64,000 nucleotides of DNA from Echria macrotheca (Eukaryota > Ascomycota > Sordariomycetes > Sordariales > Schizotheciaceae): positions 1-64,000 of the forward strand of contig MU839838.1 of NCBI GenBank assembly GCA_030411725.1, read 5' to 3'. Positions 32,049 through 43,011 of the stretch are shown here, piece after piece. Numbering within the stretch: position 1 is the first letter of the stretch; every line of letters starts with the position of its first letter. Made by a program: the position numbers and the translations under genes. Below the pieces are notes generated by a model that saw only the letters and a program-made list of their open reading frames with translations, was not told the DNA's origin and ran no database searches.

Positions 32049-32157
32049 AGTTCTGAGTAGTTCTGGGTTTCTCGGGTTCCTTTGTGCCTTGTTTTCGGTT
32101 TGTGTCTTGACTTCGGGGTCGGCTTGAGTGCAAAGCCGGCAAACAGCCAGCCGCCCA

Positions 32158-32163
32158 TATATA
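32158..32163 (-). promoter_or_regulatory. TATA box of the acid phosphatase gene
   Basis: TATATA 110 bp upstream of ATG 32048, in the usual range for a fungal promoter. Confidence 0.55.
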
Positions 32164-32287
32164 GCAGTCCAGCCTTGTGATAGACGGGTTGATGGCTCCG
32201 TTACCACATCTGGCAAGCCGCTGGCTACTAGTTCGGAGCAGACATGCTCGAGAGTTTCTTTCCAATGAGATCTGGTCCCTCGTTCGA

Positions 32288-32975
32288 CACGTGTTGGTGA
32301 GGTCACAGTCTACCAAGTTCAAGTTGCTGAGGGATTTTGGAGTCAATACATCGCTGTGGGACGCAGCACGATACTATCATAACCGATACTTGGACGTCAA
32401 TAGAAAATCTGAAGCGGGTATGATCTGATGACGTGCGTATCAGCCCCCATGCAGCTCCTCAGCCGAAGCCCTTTACACCCCGCAAAAGTACAGCTTTGGC
32501 TTCGTGTCGGTCAGCCTTTTCGGTATGGTCCAGGAACAGGGCGGCAATAGAATACATTAACGGTTGTGCAGTGGTGTAGACGGAGTCGCATCCTCGGCCC
32601 CACGTGTCGGCTCCGGTATGGCGATTGGTCGGCCGGGGGGAGACGTCCATGACGAGGAACGTCAAGCAGCCCGACTAACGCCAGAACACTGACCGAGCTG
32701 CTGGAAATCCACAGAGGGGATGTGTGATGGGTTTCCTTCTGGGGTTGCCTTGCAGCATTTTATCGATCGCAACGGCCCGCACGCTAGGGCTGTGGCTGCC
32801 ATGTAGGTACCGGTTGCCAAGTTCCACGGCAGGCACATGGTAAGCTTTGTGGCACGTGCGATGAGGAACTTGGCACATTGGCTTCAGCATCCTAGAGGCT
32901 TACCACAGTGTGGTTATTCGGACCAATCATTCCAGCGTATTGCTGCTGGGGTTTACATGTTTGTGCACACACGTG
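32288..32975. promoter_or_regulatory. Four CACGTG boxes in the divergent acid phosphatase / iron transporter promoter
   Basis: CACGTG occurs at 32288, 32601, 32853 and 32970 within the 1,177 bp between the two start codons. This palindrome is the site for the bHLH phosphate regulators Pho4 (yeast) and NUC-1 (Neurospora). About 0.3 copies would be expected by chance in this length. The remaining intergenic sequence shows no gene. Confidence 0.6.
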
Positions 32976-33225
32976 GAACTAATTTCATCAACATCAACAT
33001 CCTCACTCCTCTCGTCCATTCAATAGATAACGACAAAGGATGCGAAACACTGCTCCTCCCATAGCCGGGTCTACGGGATGGAGATAGATGAATGTAAAGC
33101 GCGCGACCCCACAGGAGTGCATTCGGTCTGCTCTCCCCTTTTTGTGTTCAAACATTCTTCTCTCTCAATCTCCAAGCCCACTGCATATAGCACTCCGACT
33201 TCACAGCATAGCCTCTTTCAACACC

Positions 33226-34332
33226 ATGGCCAACGCTCTGCACCGCATCACGGGACTCACGGGACGGGGTACTCTTCCGGTCTATGAATCTCTCCCCGAC
33301 GACGTCCCTAGCAGCCGCCGGTCACGCGACATCTCTGTTGAGCTCCCGGCGGACTCTGCTACCAGTCACGACCTCACAAGCTGCCCGACGGTATCTTCCT
33401 CCTCGTCAACTTTTGTTCTTGACGAAGAAGACTCGTCAGTGTTTCCGTCCCAGTATCATCCCTCCGACTCTCGCTCCAAATCGGGCGCCATCTTTGGCTT
33501 CACGATGCCGTCGTTGCGCACTTTTCTCTCCAATTTCACCCTCGGCTTTGCCGACGGTTTGACTGTCCCATTCGCTCTCACTGCCGGGCTGTCGTCACTC
33601 GGCCAGACGAATACCGTCATATACGCCGGTATGGCCGAGATCTGCGCGGGGAGCATCAGCATGGGCATTGGAGGGTACTTAGCCGCAAGGGGAGAGCAGC
33701 AACAGTCCCAGAATTCACCCGCAGACCAGGAGCAACGCTACACCCAGACTGGTGGAGACGAGCCTGGAGAAGAATCGGAGGCCGGAATGGAAAGTAAGGA
33801 GCGGCTACTGAGAGACGCAAAGAGTTGTGATCCGGAAAAGAACCCCCTTGAAAGGGGTGCAATCCCTGACTCGCTTGCACGATACCTCGCTCCGCTGAGG
33901 CTCTCCCCCGAGCTGGAAGAGCAAGTTTGGACCCAGTTGCGGCTGAATGGGTACGATGGCGATGCCATATCGGACCTGCTCGACATCAGCGACGGCGAAG
34001 ACCCTCGCGGCGGCTCCCCTATTATCGAGGGCTTGTCCGTTTCTGTGGGCTACCTCGTCGGCGGTATTCTTCCATTATTCCCGTATTTCTTTGTCAGTGA
34101 TGTAAACGTCGGTCTGCTTGGGAGTTTTGTTGTTTGTGTCATTGCTCTTTTCGTCTTTGGATTCGGAAAGCACTACGCGCTGAACACTTCGGGGATGAAG
34201 GACGGGGAAAGGCAAGGGTCTTGGCCAAGAATCAAGTCGTCTTTATGGGAGGGATTTCAAATGGTTACACTCGGGAGCATTGCGGCCCTGGCGGCAGTGC
34301 TGTGTGTCAAATTGTTCGACAATCTCATCTAG
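33226..34332 (+). CDS. Vacuolar iron/manganese transporter (CCC1/VIT1 family)
   Basis: Intronless 368-codon gene for a vacuolar membrane carrier that stores Fe(II)/Mn(II). ATG 33226 is preceded by CACC; the frame is open upstream to 33088 but this is leader. A Ser/Asp-rich cytosolic N-terminus of about 85 residues is followed by helix 1 with NFTLGFADGLTVPFALTAGLSSLG, helix 2 with AEICAGSISMGIGGYLAA, a long acidic cytosolic loop (about 150-265, metal-binding domain position, here Gln/Glu-rich) and three C-terminal helices (VGYLVGGILPLFPYFF onward). The family Met/Glu pattern in helix 2 is kept. The acid phosphatase is transcribed divergently from the same region. It ends only 42 bp from the convergent oxidoreductase stop. 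Confidence 0.92.
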   Translation: MANALHRITGLTGRGTLPVYESLPDDVPSSRRSRDISVELPADSATSHDLTSCPTVSSSSSTFVLDEEDSSVFPSQYHPSDSRSKSGAIFGFTMPSLRTFLSNFTLGFADGLTVPFALTAGLSSLGQTNTVIYAGMAEICAGSISMGIGGYLAARGEQQQSQNSPADQEQRYTQTGGDEPGEESEAGMESKERLLRDAKSCDPEKNPLERGAIPDSLARYLAPLRLSPELEEQVWTQLRLNGYDGDAISDLLDISDGEDPRGGSPIIEGLSVSVGYLVGGILPLFPYFFVSDVNVGLLGSFVVCVIALFVFGFGKHYALNTSGMKDGERQGSWPRIKSSLWEGFQMVTLGSIAALAAVLCVKLFDNLI

Positions 34333-34374
34333 TAGACTAACTAATGTGCAACGCAAACTTCTGTCTGCTTTTTT

Positions 34375-35514
34375 CTACTCGATCTTGATGCCAATCTTGC
34401 CAAAGTGCTTCTTCGCCCACTACAAAAGCTGTTAGCTGGTTCCGAGAGCCTACAGGAATATCACTTACCATATACTCGTACGCATCCTTCGCCTGTTCCA
34501 GGCTAAAGATCTTGTTGTCCACAACAGGGTGGATGTTGTTTGCCTCGATAGCCGCCACCATGGCTTCCATCTGCTCCCTGGAGCCCACGTATACACCCCG
34601 GAGTGTGCAAACTCTGTTGAGGGCCTCCAGGATGGAGTCTTGCGGCTTGGCTCCGCCGAGGAATCCAATCAAGGAGATCACACCTTCGAACCTTACCGCC
34701 TTGAGACTCTGCGTCATAGTGCCAGCACCGCCAACCTCAATGATATGGTCGACACCGACTTCATCCGGCGTGAGCTTCCGGGCCGTCTCACCCCAGTTCT
34801 GGTCCTCCTTGTAGTTGATGACATGGTCAGCACCAAGCTGTTTCAACTTTTTCCCTTTTTCGGCGCTCGATGTCGTCGCAATGACCTTGGCACCGTTGGC
34901 TTTGGCGAATTGGAGGGCAAACAAACTGACGCCACCAGTTCCCTGCACCAGAACCGTTTGACCGGGCAAGATCGGCTTCAGACCGTACAGGGCATTCCAG
35001 CTCGTGAGTGCGGCGCAGGTCAGGGTTGCGGCTTCGACGTACTCCAGGTTCTTCGGCATTGGCACCAAGCCGTTCTCGTTGAAGACTCCATACTGACGCA
35101 GGGTGCCGTCGAGGACGCCCCCCAAACCCGTCTTGCTCGCCGCAGCCGTCATTGCTCCGTACTGATGACCCTGGTTGAAGAGTGTGACAACTTTGCTGCC
35201 CTTCTTCCATTTGGTGACCTTTGCGCCGACCTCAACAACTTCTCCTGATCCGTCTGATGCGGCGACAACCGGAAGATCAAGAGGGAACGGGTAGAGCCCC
35301 TAGGTCGTGTTAGTGTTTGGACCAGGAGTGCTAAAAGCCGATGGAAGCTTACACGGGGGATGATAAGATCCCGGTAATTGAGGGAGGCTCCGTGGAGCTT
35401 GACAACGACTTCGTAGTCACCCGCCTTGGGGACTGGTGCGTCCTGAAAGACCAGCTCGTCGAATCCCTTCTGCTTGCCCTGGACAAGCCACTGCTTCTGC
35501 TTCGAGGGGGCCAT
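34375..35514 (-). CDS. Zinc-independent MDR oxidoreductase (quinone reductase-like alcohol dehydrogenase)
   Basis: Predicted 345-residue NAD(P)H-dependent oxidoreductase of the medium-chain dehydrogenase superfamily. Exons 35353-35514, 34469-35299 and 34375-34419, in frame. GroES-like part: VVVKLHGASLNYRDLIIPRG, then the Rossmann motif VLVQGTGGVSLFALQFAK (about residues 175-192) and the NAD(P)-binding TTSSAEKGKKLKQLGADHVINY. The catalytic zinc Cys and the structural four-Cys lobe of classical alcohol dehydrogenases are missing, so it is of the zinc-free type. The C-terminus FGKIGIKIE comes from a 15-codon last exon. Substrate unknown. Confidence 0.9.
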
Positions 35515-37131
35515 TTTGATCGATTGGGTGTTGCTTCTGGTCACGAATGCAAGTGGAAAGTTGCCGATATCAGACTCAGAACTGTTGGGATATCTGTGAG
35601 GGCTTCCAGAATTTTATATCCACGTCCATGACGTCTGAATTTGTCGCTGGATTATTGTACGCCCGTCGTTTAGTCACGATGATGTAGCGACGAGTCGGTA
35701 CCGATGAAGGTGAGTGGACCTTCTGCCAAGAGGAGAAAGCCTTGGCTCCCGGCAAGTATTACCGACACTACTGGGTCGTTCCTGAGGGTTTGGGGTTTCC
35801 TTCTTGGTAAATACAGGATCAGTCCTGTTGAAATGGCTCCTGACAAGCCCAATGAACTAGTATATCCGTTCGACCACATTGTGAAGGTGAGGACGTCCAG
35901 CAACATGAAGATTTTGCGATCTCTTGTCTGGCACTCCGGAGCGGAGACACATTGCTGGTTTGCCCAGGCTTGGCCCACACCATCGAACAAAATGGAAGAT
36001 TGCTCAGCTTAAAATTTCAGATTCAAGTTTTCGCTGACAGATTCATGTTTGATGAATAATGAGACTCACCTCAACAGGGAAGCAGGCTTCGACGCTCCTC
36101 CTCGTCCCAGGGGATCCCTACACCAGAACATTCTGCCCCGTCGCCGCCGGATCATCCGAAATCTTCCAAAGCAACCTTGACGGTGTCACTATCATTAGGT
36201 CCGGAACCCCGGGTCCTTCAAACTCCAAGATCTCCGATCCGGTACTGTCTCCGCCCTCCAGAATGGCCTGCAGGTAGGGCCCGGTCGCGGAGTAGCAAGG
36301 ATATTTTCAGTTGTCGTCAAGTGCATCTGCTTTCCGCGCTCGCGGTAGCTGGAGTGACGGCGTCTCTGGCTAGCACAGGGTGACGGACTCCAGCCCGTTT
36401 ACGAACCCACCACGGCTTTCACAGTTGGAGTTGGTAAGGCCAGGAAGGAGCACCCGCGTGGGATAAAACAGGAGCATACGGACCACAACCACCTGTATTT
36501 ACTAGCCAGTCGTGAGGGCTCATCCTCTCTTCCACCAAGCAAGCATCTTTACCAGCACTTCTTCAAGTTGCAGGCCAGCAGCCCAGTCCGCGTGGCTTAA
36601 GAGAGGGCTCCAAAGGCCTTGCAATACGCCTGGGAAGCATTGGAAAGCTGGTATACGCTTGATTCTTATTCACAAACACCTTTTTATCGCCCGCAAAGGC
36701 TTTGGTTGTCAGCGCTGAAGGGTTCCGGGTCTAAGTACCTGAGCAGGTCCATCTCGAAAACTCTTTCCGCCATAACGCTTACACAGGCCGCGTCTCGACT
36801 ACAAAACCATTCGAGGTTAAAATGCAGATACATTTCGAATGTGAATATCTTACCTGGCCAACCACATTCGGAAATATCCCAACATGGCCTGATTTGGCAC
36901 GAATGCGGGGTTTATCCTCAGCTCCAACACCAACCTCCCAAGCCCCGCGCGATTTTCTTCCTGTGACCCCCGTCGTGCTTTCCAGCAGATAAGCAGAAAG
37001 CGGTTACGAGGAAAGAATGATGGCGGCGATAAGAGCATCCCTTACCCTGTCTCAGTAGCCCGCTCCTTCACACGCGGTCTCCGCTGTTTGCGGTCCATCT
37101 TGCTTTCTTCGATCTATACAGATTCGCATAT
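35515..37131. other. Intergenic, 1.6 kb without a supported gene
   Basis: Frames of 60-115 codons on both strands lack ATG starts in context or family motifs. The region holds the promoters of the leftward oxidoreductase and the rightward chloride channel. Confidence 0.45.
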
Positions 37132-39579
37132 ATGGCCGCACGAGGCGAGGAGGCAGACGAAATCACGCCTCTGGTCGGCCATGCTAACTTGCCACCGGGT
37201 CACGCCCACGGCCGCCGACGCAGCATTGAGACGGCATCCTCGATAATGTCCTCTCGGCTCTCCCGAGATGAACTTGCACTTGCGGATACCGCCATCGGTG
37301 AGCGTCTGCCGTACGATGCGTACCAGACTATCGACTGGCTACATGACTTGGTAAATCCCCAGCTCTTATTCACAGGGGGCAAACTGCTTATCTTACGCTT
37401 CCCAGGTCAAAGATGCCTTCCGTTATCGTAACGTCAAGAGTCAAAAGGGGGTTCGAGGAGCCTTCGCGGCAGCCTACGAAGACTACCAAGGCTGGATCGT
37501 AGCTGGGCTCGTTGGTATTCTCACGGCTTTTGTTGCCTTCTTCGTCGACTACGCCGAGTCCTCGTTTGGAGACCTGAAGTTCGGCTACTGCAAACGGAAT
37601 CCACTCTACGGCCGCGAGGCCTGCTGCTTTCCCAAGGAGCTCTGCCCAGACTGGAGGCCGTGGAGTGACGGCTACAAGACGTCCTTTTTCATCTATGCTG
37701 CCGTTGCATGGGTCCTAGCTATGGGAGCCGGAGTGGTAACGAAGCTGACGCGGACCGAGATTCCGGCTTTTGCAACCCACGAGCACCATGATAGCCCGGA
37801 TCATGCTGTCCGACCCCAGGCACCGAACAAGACCATTTATATGGCCGCGGGAAGCGGCATCCCGGAAATCAAGCTGCTGCTGTCCGGGTTCGAGTTCCCC
37901 AACTTGCTGAGCTTCAAAGTTCTGGTTGTCAAGGCCATTGGCGCTTCCCTTGCAGTTGCATCAGGCCTGTGTCTTGGGAAAGAAGGCCCGTTCGTCCATA
38001 TCTCTACCAGCGCGGGATATGTCGTCGCCAAGATGTTTCCCCAGTTCCGGGACAACGGTCGACGGCTTCGTGAGATGCTATCCGTAGCATGTTCATCGGC
38101 CTTGGCCGTGGCGTTCGGTTCTCCGGTAGGAGGGGTGCTATTTGTTTACGAGGTAGGAATGCAACTTATCAAGAGAGTCAGGCTAACTCGGGCTAGGAAA
38201 TGAGCAGCCACTTCCCAAGAAAGGTCTTGTGGAAGGCGTTTCTGTGCTCCCTCGTTGCTGCAATCATGCTCAAGGCCTTGGACCCTACGAGGACCGGCAG
38301 ACTAGTCCTGTTTGAAACCAATTACGGTGTTGTCTACAAACCGCACAACTACATATTTTTCGTCCTCCTCGGCATCTCCGGCGGTCTCTTCGGCGCTGCG
38401 TTTTGCAAAGGAAGTCTGATGTGGACGAAGCGGATGAAGCCCTTCATCAACCAGCACCCTTTGGTCGAGTTGACTTTCATCGTTCTGGCAACGGCTGCTC
38501 TGCAATATCCGAACCCTATCACGCGAGAGCCGGCACTCCTCATGATCAAGAATCTGCTACGAGATTGCGAGCACAAGACTGACGGCTGGATCTGTGAGCA
38601 GGAGCGTCTCGAGGATAAACGCATGTATTACTGGTGGCTGATATACGGGAGTATTGTCAAGGTTACCATGACAATACTCACAGTCGGGTCACGAAGTCAG
38701 TTAAGGACTGTGATATCCATAAATGTGTGTACATCTGCTGACTTTGATAGTCCCGTCCGGACTCATTGTACCGGCGCTGGCTGCCGGGGCGATATTTGGA
38801 CGACTTGTGGGGCAAATCGTACCGGACACATCGGCGGCCATTTTCGCCATGGTTGGAGCAGCAGCGTTTCTTGCTGGTGTGTCCAGGATGACGGTGTCTC
38901 TGACAGTTATCATGCTTGAACTTACCGGGGAAGTGGAATACATTCCTCCGTTCATGATGTGAGTGGCTCGCTCACTTGGATGCTTAAAGGCTGATTGTAT
39001 GACAGAGCTATTCTCACTGCGAAGGTCGTTGTGGACGCACTCCACGAGGAGGGTGTCAACGATCACACGGTCCTTGGCGAATATCTCGAACACGAGCATG
39101 CTACCAACATTGCCCGGGCTTGTGGCGGTTTGGTCGAAGACCTCATCCCACCCTCTCAGAGCATGGCCGATATGACGCTCCACGTCGGTCCGGAGTATAA
39201 AGTGCTCAAGCAGGTCCTGGCCCACAAGTTGCATCGGATGAAGCGGCATGGCTTACGTGACGCTGCTCTTGTCTTGGTTGACGACCGCGAACAGCTGCAC
39301 GGGATCATATCTGAGGGAGAGCTTGACTTTGCGGTTCACGAGGACGGACTGCTATCCGACAGCGAGCCGTTTGATGTCCTCACAGGGCCGCTAGCCGCGT
39401 TCGTTGACAGGACGCCGTTGACTCTCAATGCGAATGCGCCCCTAGAGATGGCTGTTGAATTGTTCTTCCAGCTTGGGCTGCGACATGTCGTAATTGTCGA
39501 GGAGGGGAGCTCGAGGGTGCTGGGCGTCGTGCTGAAGCAACAGCTGATATTGTTTCTGGAGCATCTACGGGGGCTGTAG
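37132..39579 (+). CDS. CLC-type voltage-gated chloride channel/exchanger
   Basis: Predicted 748-residue membrane protein, likely in vacuole or Golgi/endosome membranes. Exons 37132-37350, 37406-38152, 38197-38695, 38751-38958 and 39006-39579 (introns 44-55 nt). Selectivity-filter motifs: GSGIPEIK (about 222), GKEGPFVH with gating Glu266, and SGLIVP (about 491, the GxFxP position). Cys-rich CKRNPLYGREACCFPKELC after helix B is typical of fungal members. Two CBS domains follow (LHVGPEYKVLKQVL... and FVDRTPLTLNANAPLEMAVELF...GVVLKQQL). Closest in layout to fungal Gef1-like proteins; anion/proton exchange versus channel cannot be settled. Confidence 0.92.
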
Positions 39580-40184
39580 GGCTTGGAGCTCAGCAGGGTG
39601 AGGGACTGTTTGAATGTTGCGCAGGCGCAGGCGACTTCAGGGGCAGTGACAATGGGCTCGATTGGTATTTTAGTCCGAACGGGGCCCTTTATACTCGCTT
39701 GGTAATGCATTATGGAATCACGGAAGTAGCATGCTGAGCTCAGGCAAAGAGGTGTGTTTGTTTAATCACAAGCTTTGGTGAGATTCATGTCCAAAATTGG
39801 ATCTTGCCATCCACCTGGAATCCCGTAGGTAACTAGTTACACGGGGCAGGTACGGCTCCCAATAATGCCTGAATTTCCATCCAAGGGGCCCTTATGAATG
39901 GGGCGGTTCCATCGGTATATTGTTGATACAAGTACGTTATACGCCGCTTCCGGACAGCTATAGAGACTGTGTATCGTGCTTTTTCTCACAACCTTCCCAG
40001 CCTTTTGCCTCTTGGCGCAACTCTGGGCAAGTAACGCTAGCTACATGTACACGTAGTCGTCTCCACCGTGCCCGCAGCTGTAATTCCGTAATTCCGGCGA
40101 TACGTCCATAAAGGCATACCGGTTTTGTGATACTCGGTCTGTGCAAGATATCCAAGTTTCGAGTTGTCCGGTTGCATTTTCACC
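39580..40184. other. Intergenic, no gene seen
   Basis: About 600 bp between chloride channel and acetyltransferase. Nothing beyond short frames. Confidence 0.4.
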
Positions 40185-41025
40185 ATGTCCCTTCGATCCA
40201 TCGACTTCGTGGAGAACCGGAAACGGATGCTCGCCGGTGAGCTGTACTATTCGTTTACCCCCGATCTTGTTGCGGACCGCCGCCGATGCAAGGCGGCGTG
40301 TTTGGAATACAACACGTACTCTACCAGCGGAGTGGCGTCGAGACGCCAGGTCGTTGAAGCTTGGAAGAGGTCCGTACGCCCTGGGCGGTACTCCGTTCGT
40401 ACTGCGTTTGTACCACCCCCCTATTAGCTGACAATGTGCACCATGTATTGGCAGGCTGATTTGCGATGAATCACCTCTCCCCTCAGCAGCTGCAACACCT
40501 GAAGAGGATGAAGACCTGCTGGCGGACTTCCCCTGGGTGGACGGCCCCATCAAGATGGATTACGGTTTCAACGTCAAGTAATCTTCCCCTACCACCTTTC
40601 TCATGTTGCCTGCATAGGACTTATTCAGACGCAGATTTGGCACCAATGTCTACTGCAACTTCAACAGCACCTGGCTCGACACGTGCCAGATCACCGTTGG
40701 ATCCCGGACTCTTATTGGGCCCAACTGCTCGTTCTTCAGCGCTACGCATCCGATCGACCCCGCCATTCGGAACGGGACGAAGGGTCCGGAAGCTGGCAAA
40801 CCGATCAACATCGGAGAGGACTGTTGGTTTGGTGGTAACTGTATCGTTCTCCCAGGCGTGACGATCGGTAAAGGTGTGGTGATTGGTGCAGGCAGCGTTG
40901 TCACGAAGAATGTACCGGACTACGTCGTGGTAGCTGGCAACCCGGCGAAGGTGATCAAGAAGGTTGAGCAACCTGGCAAGGAAGTCGTAGAGGAGGGGGT
41001 CCTGGATGACGCCAAAGAGCAATAG
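40185..41025 (+). CDS. Hexapeptide-repeat O-acetyltransferase (maltose/galactoside acetyltransferase family)
   Basis: Predicted 232-residue acetyl-CoA-dependent transferase, trimeric left-handed beta-helix family. Exons 40185-40369, 40455-40577 and 40635-41025, in frame. The N-terminal maltose acetyltransferase domain (VENRKRMLAGELYYSFTPDLVADRR, residues about 8-32) is followed by hexapeptide coils: NVYCNFNSTWLD, ITVGSRTLIGPNCSF, the catalytic His in FFSATHPIDP, INIGEDCWFGGN and IVLPGVTIGKGVVIGAGSVV. The last segment PDYVVVAGNPAKVIKK is the family acetyl-CoA contact. Acceptor sugar unknown. Its stop lies 76 bp from the convergent hydrolase stop. Confidence 0.92.
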
Positions 41026-41101
41026 AGGGGCGGGATTGGACGGCAGTTCGGATACGTGACTTAGCTGACAACAATATCACGAGGCGCTACTACAGCCTTT
41101 G

Positions 41102-42516
41102 CTAGCGACCCGACCGATCACCGGTTGTCTTCCCTTGCCATGGCAATGAGACCGACCATCCCGAGTTCGCTTTACCCTTGGTGACCTTAGTCGCATTAGC
41201 TTTGGCGTGGTCCTCCATCTTCTTAGCCACGCCAGATTGCAGCACCATCCAACGGCCTTCCATTTCGTCTTGACTGATATGACCCTTCCCACCGTCGAGG
41301 TGCGTGTCTTTGTCTTGCTGTCCGTGGTAATGGCCGTCTTTCAGACCAAGGACCAGGCACAAGGCATCCGACTTACTCATGAGCCATTCGCCGTGTGTTA
41401 ACCCATGCTTCCAGTGGTCCGGAAGGTAACCGTATCCCAGGTACCCTCCAACCAAGGCTCCGGCAAAGCAAGCGTTGGTGTCCGCATCGCCGCCGCACAT
41501 GACCAGCTCCGTTATAAGCTCCTCGAATAGCTTTGACTTGGTCAGAAGCGATCGCTTGGCCTCTGCCAATCTTCTCATAGCGAGTCTCAAGAGAAGCAAG
41601 CCAGAACCCAAGGTCTTGTAAACGTACCCAATGCTTGGCGGATCATCGAGCTTCAGCGCCTCGAAGCTGGCCGGGTTGATATGCTGGAGGAGTTCGTCTG
41701 CGTCAATCCGATCACTGGAGTATCCCGCAAACCACGTCCTGGCCCTCTCCACGACCCTGTCCACATCTTTCTCTTCCCTAACTTCACCTCTGGCGACAGC
41801 CCGCACCAACGCAGTCCCGACGACACACGCGAGCACACATCTTGGGTCTGCATGCGTCACAATCGACATATCTGCAGCCAGGGTGAAAGCCTCCTCTTCG
41901 TCGCGGAACATGCACATCAGACCCAGCGGATGCGTGCGCATCAAGCTACCATTGGGCGCCACAGTCTTGCCTGTCTTCTCCCAACACTCCCTCGCTACCC
42001 GCGCCGGCTCTGTCTCGAAATCTTTAGACGCAACCACCGTGCCAACTAGCCGACCTAGACCGAGGGGCATGGTTTCCAACGGCCGGAGACCCTGTTGCAC
42101 CCAGATGCGCAGCCTGGCGGCGAGAGCCTGCTGTGTCGGAAGCGGATTATGTGTCGGGGATGGGGCTTCGGCAGTGTGTAGGAAGGCCAAGAGGAGCAGC
42201 AGGGCATGGTCGGTATCGTCGGTCCAGTGGGCTGCCGGTTTAGACGCGCGGTGCATGTCAAACTTGAAAGGGGTTGGCGAAGGGACAAGGGTAAAGGTTC
42301 GCGAGGGATACGCTTCGAGAGCTGCGGCGGCGGAGAGGAATTCGGTGTCTAGCTCTAAAATTAGGATACTTCAGGCGGGGCCGGGACAGGAGATGAAGTA
42401 CAGAGACCGATGGTATCCCCCAAAGCAGAGCCGAACATGACGCCGGCTACGCGATCGCAGAGGGCATCGCGGAGTAGGATATCCGCCGACGCGGGATCAA
42501 GGGTTGGGAGAGCCAT
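41102..42516 (-). CDS. ADP-ribosylglycohydrolase family protein (ARH/DraG)
   Basis: Predicted 453-residue hydrolase removing ADP-ribose from proteins or small molecules. Exons 42402-42516 and 41102-42348 (53-nt intron). Dimagnesium-site motifs are intact: GSALGDTIGL (about 29-38), WTDDTDHALLLL (TDDT at 81-84) and GGDADTNACFAGALVGGYLGY (GGDADT at 324-329). NGSLMRTHPLGL at about 171 also fits the family. A short Lys-rich tail follows. Fungal members of this type are poorly characterised, and substrate (Arg-, Ser- or free ADP-ribose) is not predictable here. Confidence 0.93.
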
Positions 42517-43011
42517 ATTGCGATGGACTTATTCTAATCGTCCGGCGGTCTATAGGGAGAGGAGTGGAAGCAGAGGAGAGCGAACACCCCATGTTTGTGC
42601 ATCTCTTGTGCCGCAACGTGTCAAAGCTGGCGCGAGTGGTTGTGTACGCTGGTGCCTGCGCTTGGGTTCGACTGGGAAGTATTCCAGGGTGGGGGCGGGG
42701 CTGCGAAGGCTCTCAAAGTACCCCTGGTCTGGCCTTCAAGGTACCGAGCCACAGTACCTACCTACCTACCTACCTACCTTCACGCATTCTACCTATGTAC
42801 TCCGGAGGTAATCTGTAGGTATTTACAATGAGGTCCTCTTTAATCCGTACAATCCAACCCATGAAAGTTTGTCACTTTGTGACTTTATCAGGGCTAGACG
42901 GCGCCCCGGCAGCTTTTGAGACGCTCTTCCAAATTCTTCATTGTCAAGACGGTGAAGATCGTTCTGTCACTGGGCTGTAAAGTTTCGAGCGTGCTGGCTT
43001 TCTCCAGCTAC
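42517..43011. other. Intergenic with (TACC)n microsatellite
   Basis: About 495 bp upstream of the hydrolase and downstream of the aminotransferase. A run of TACC units (about five to six) lies at 42757-42780. No gene seen. Confidence 0.5.
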
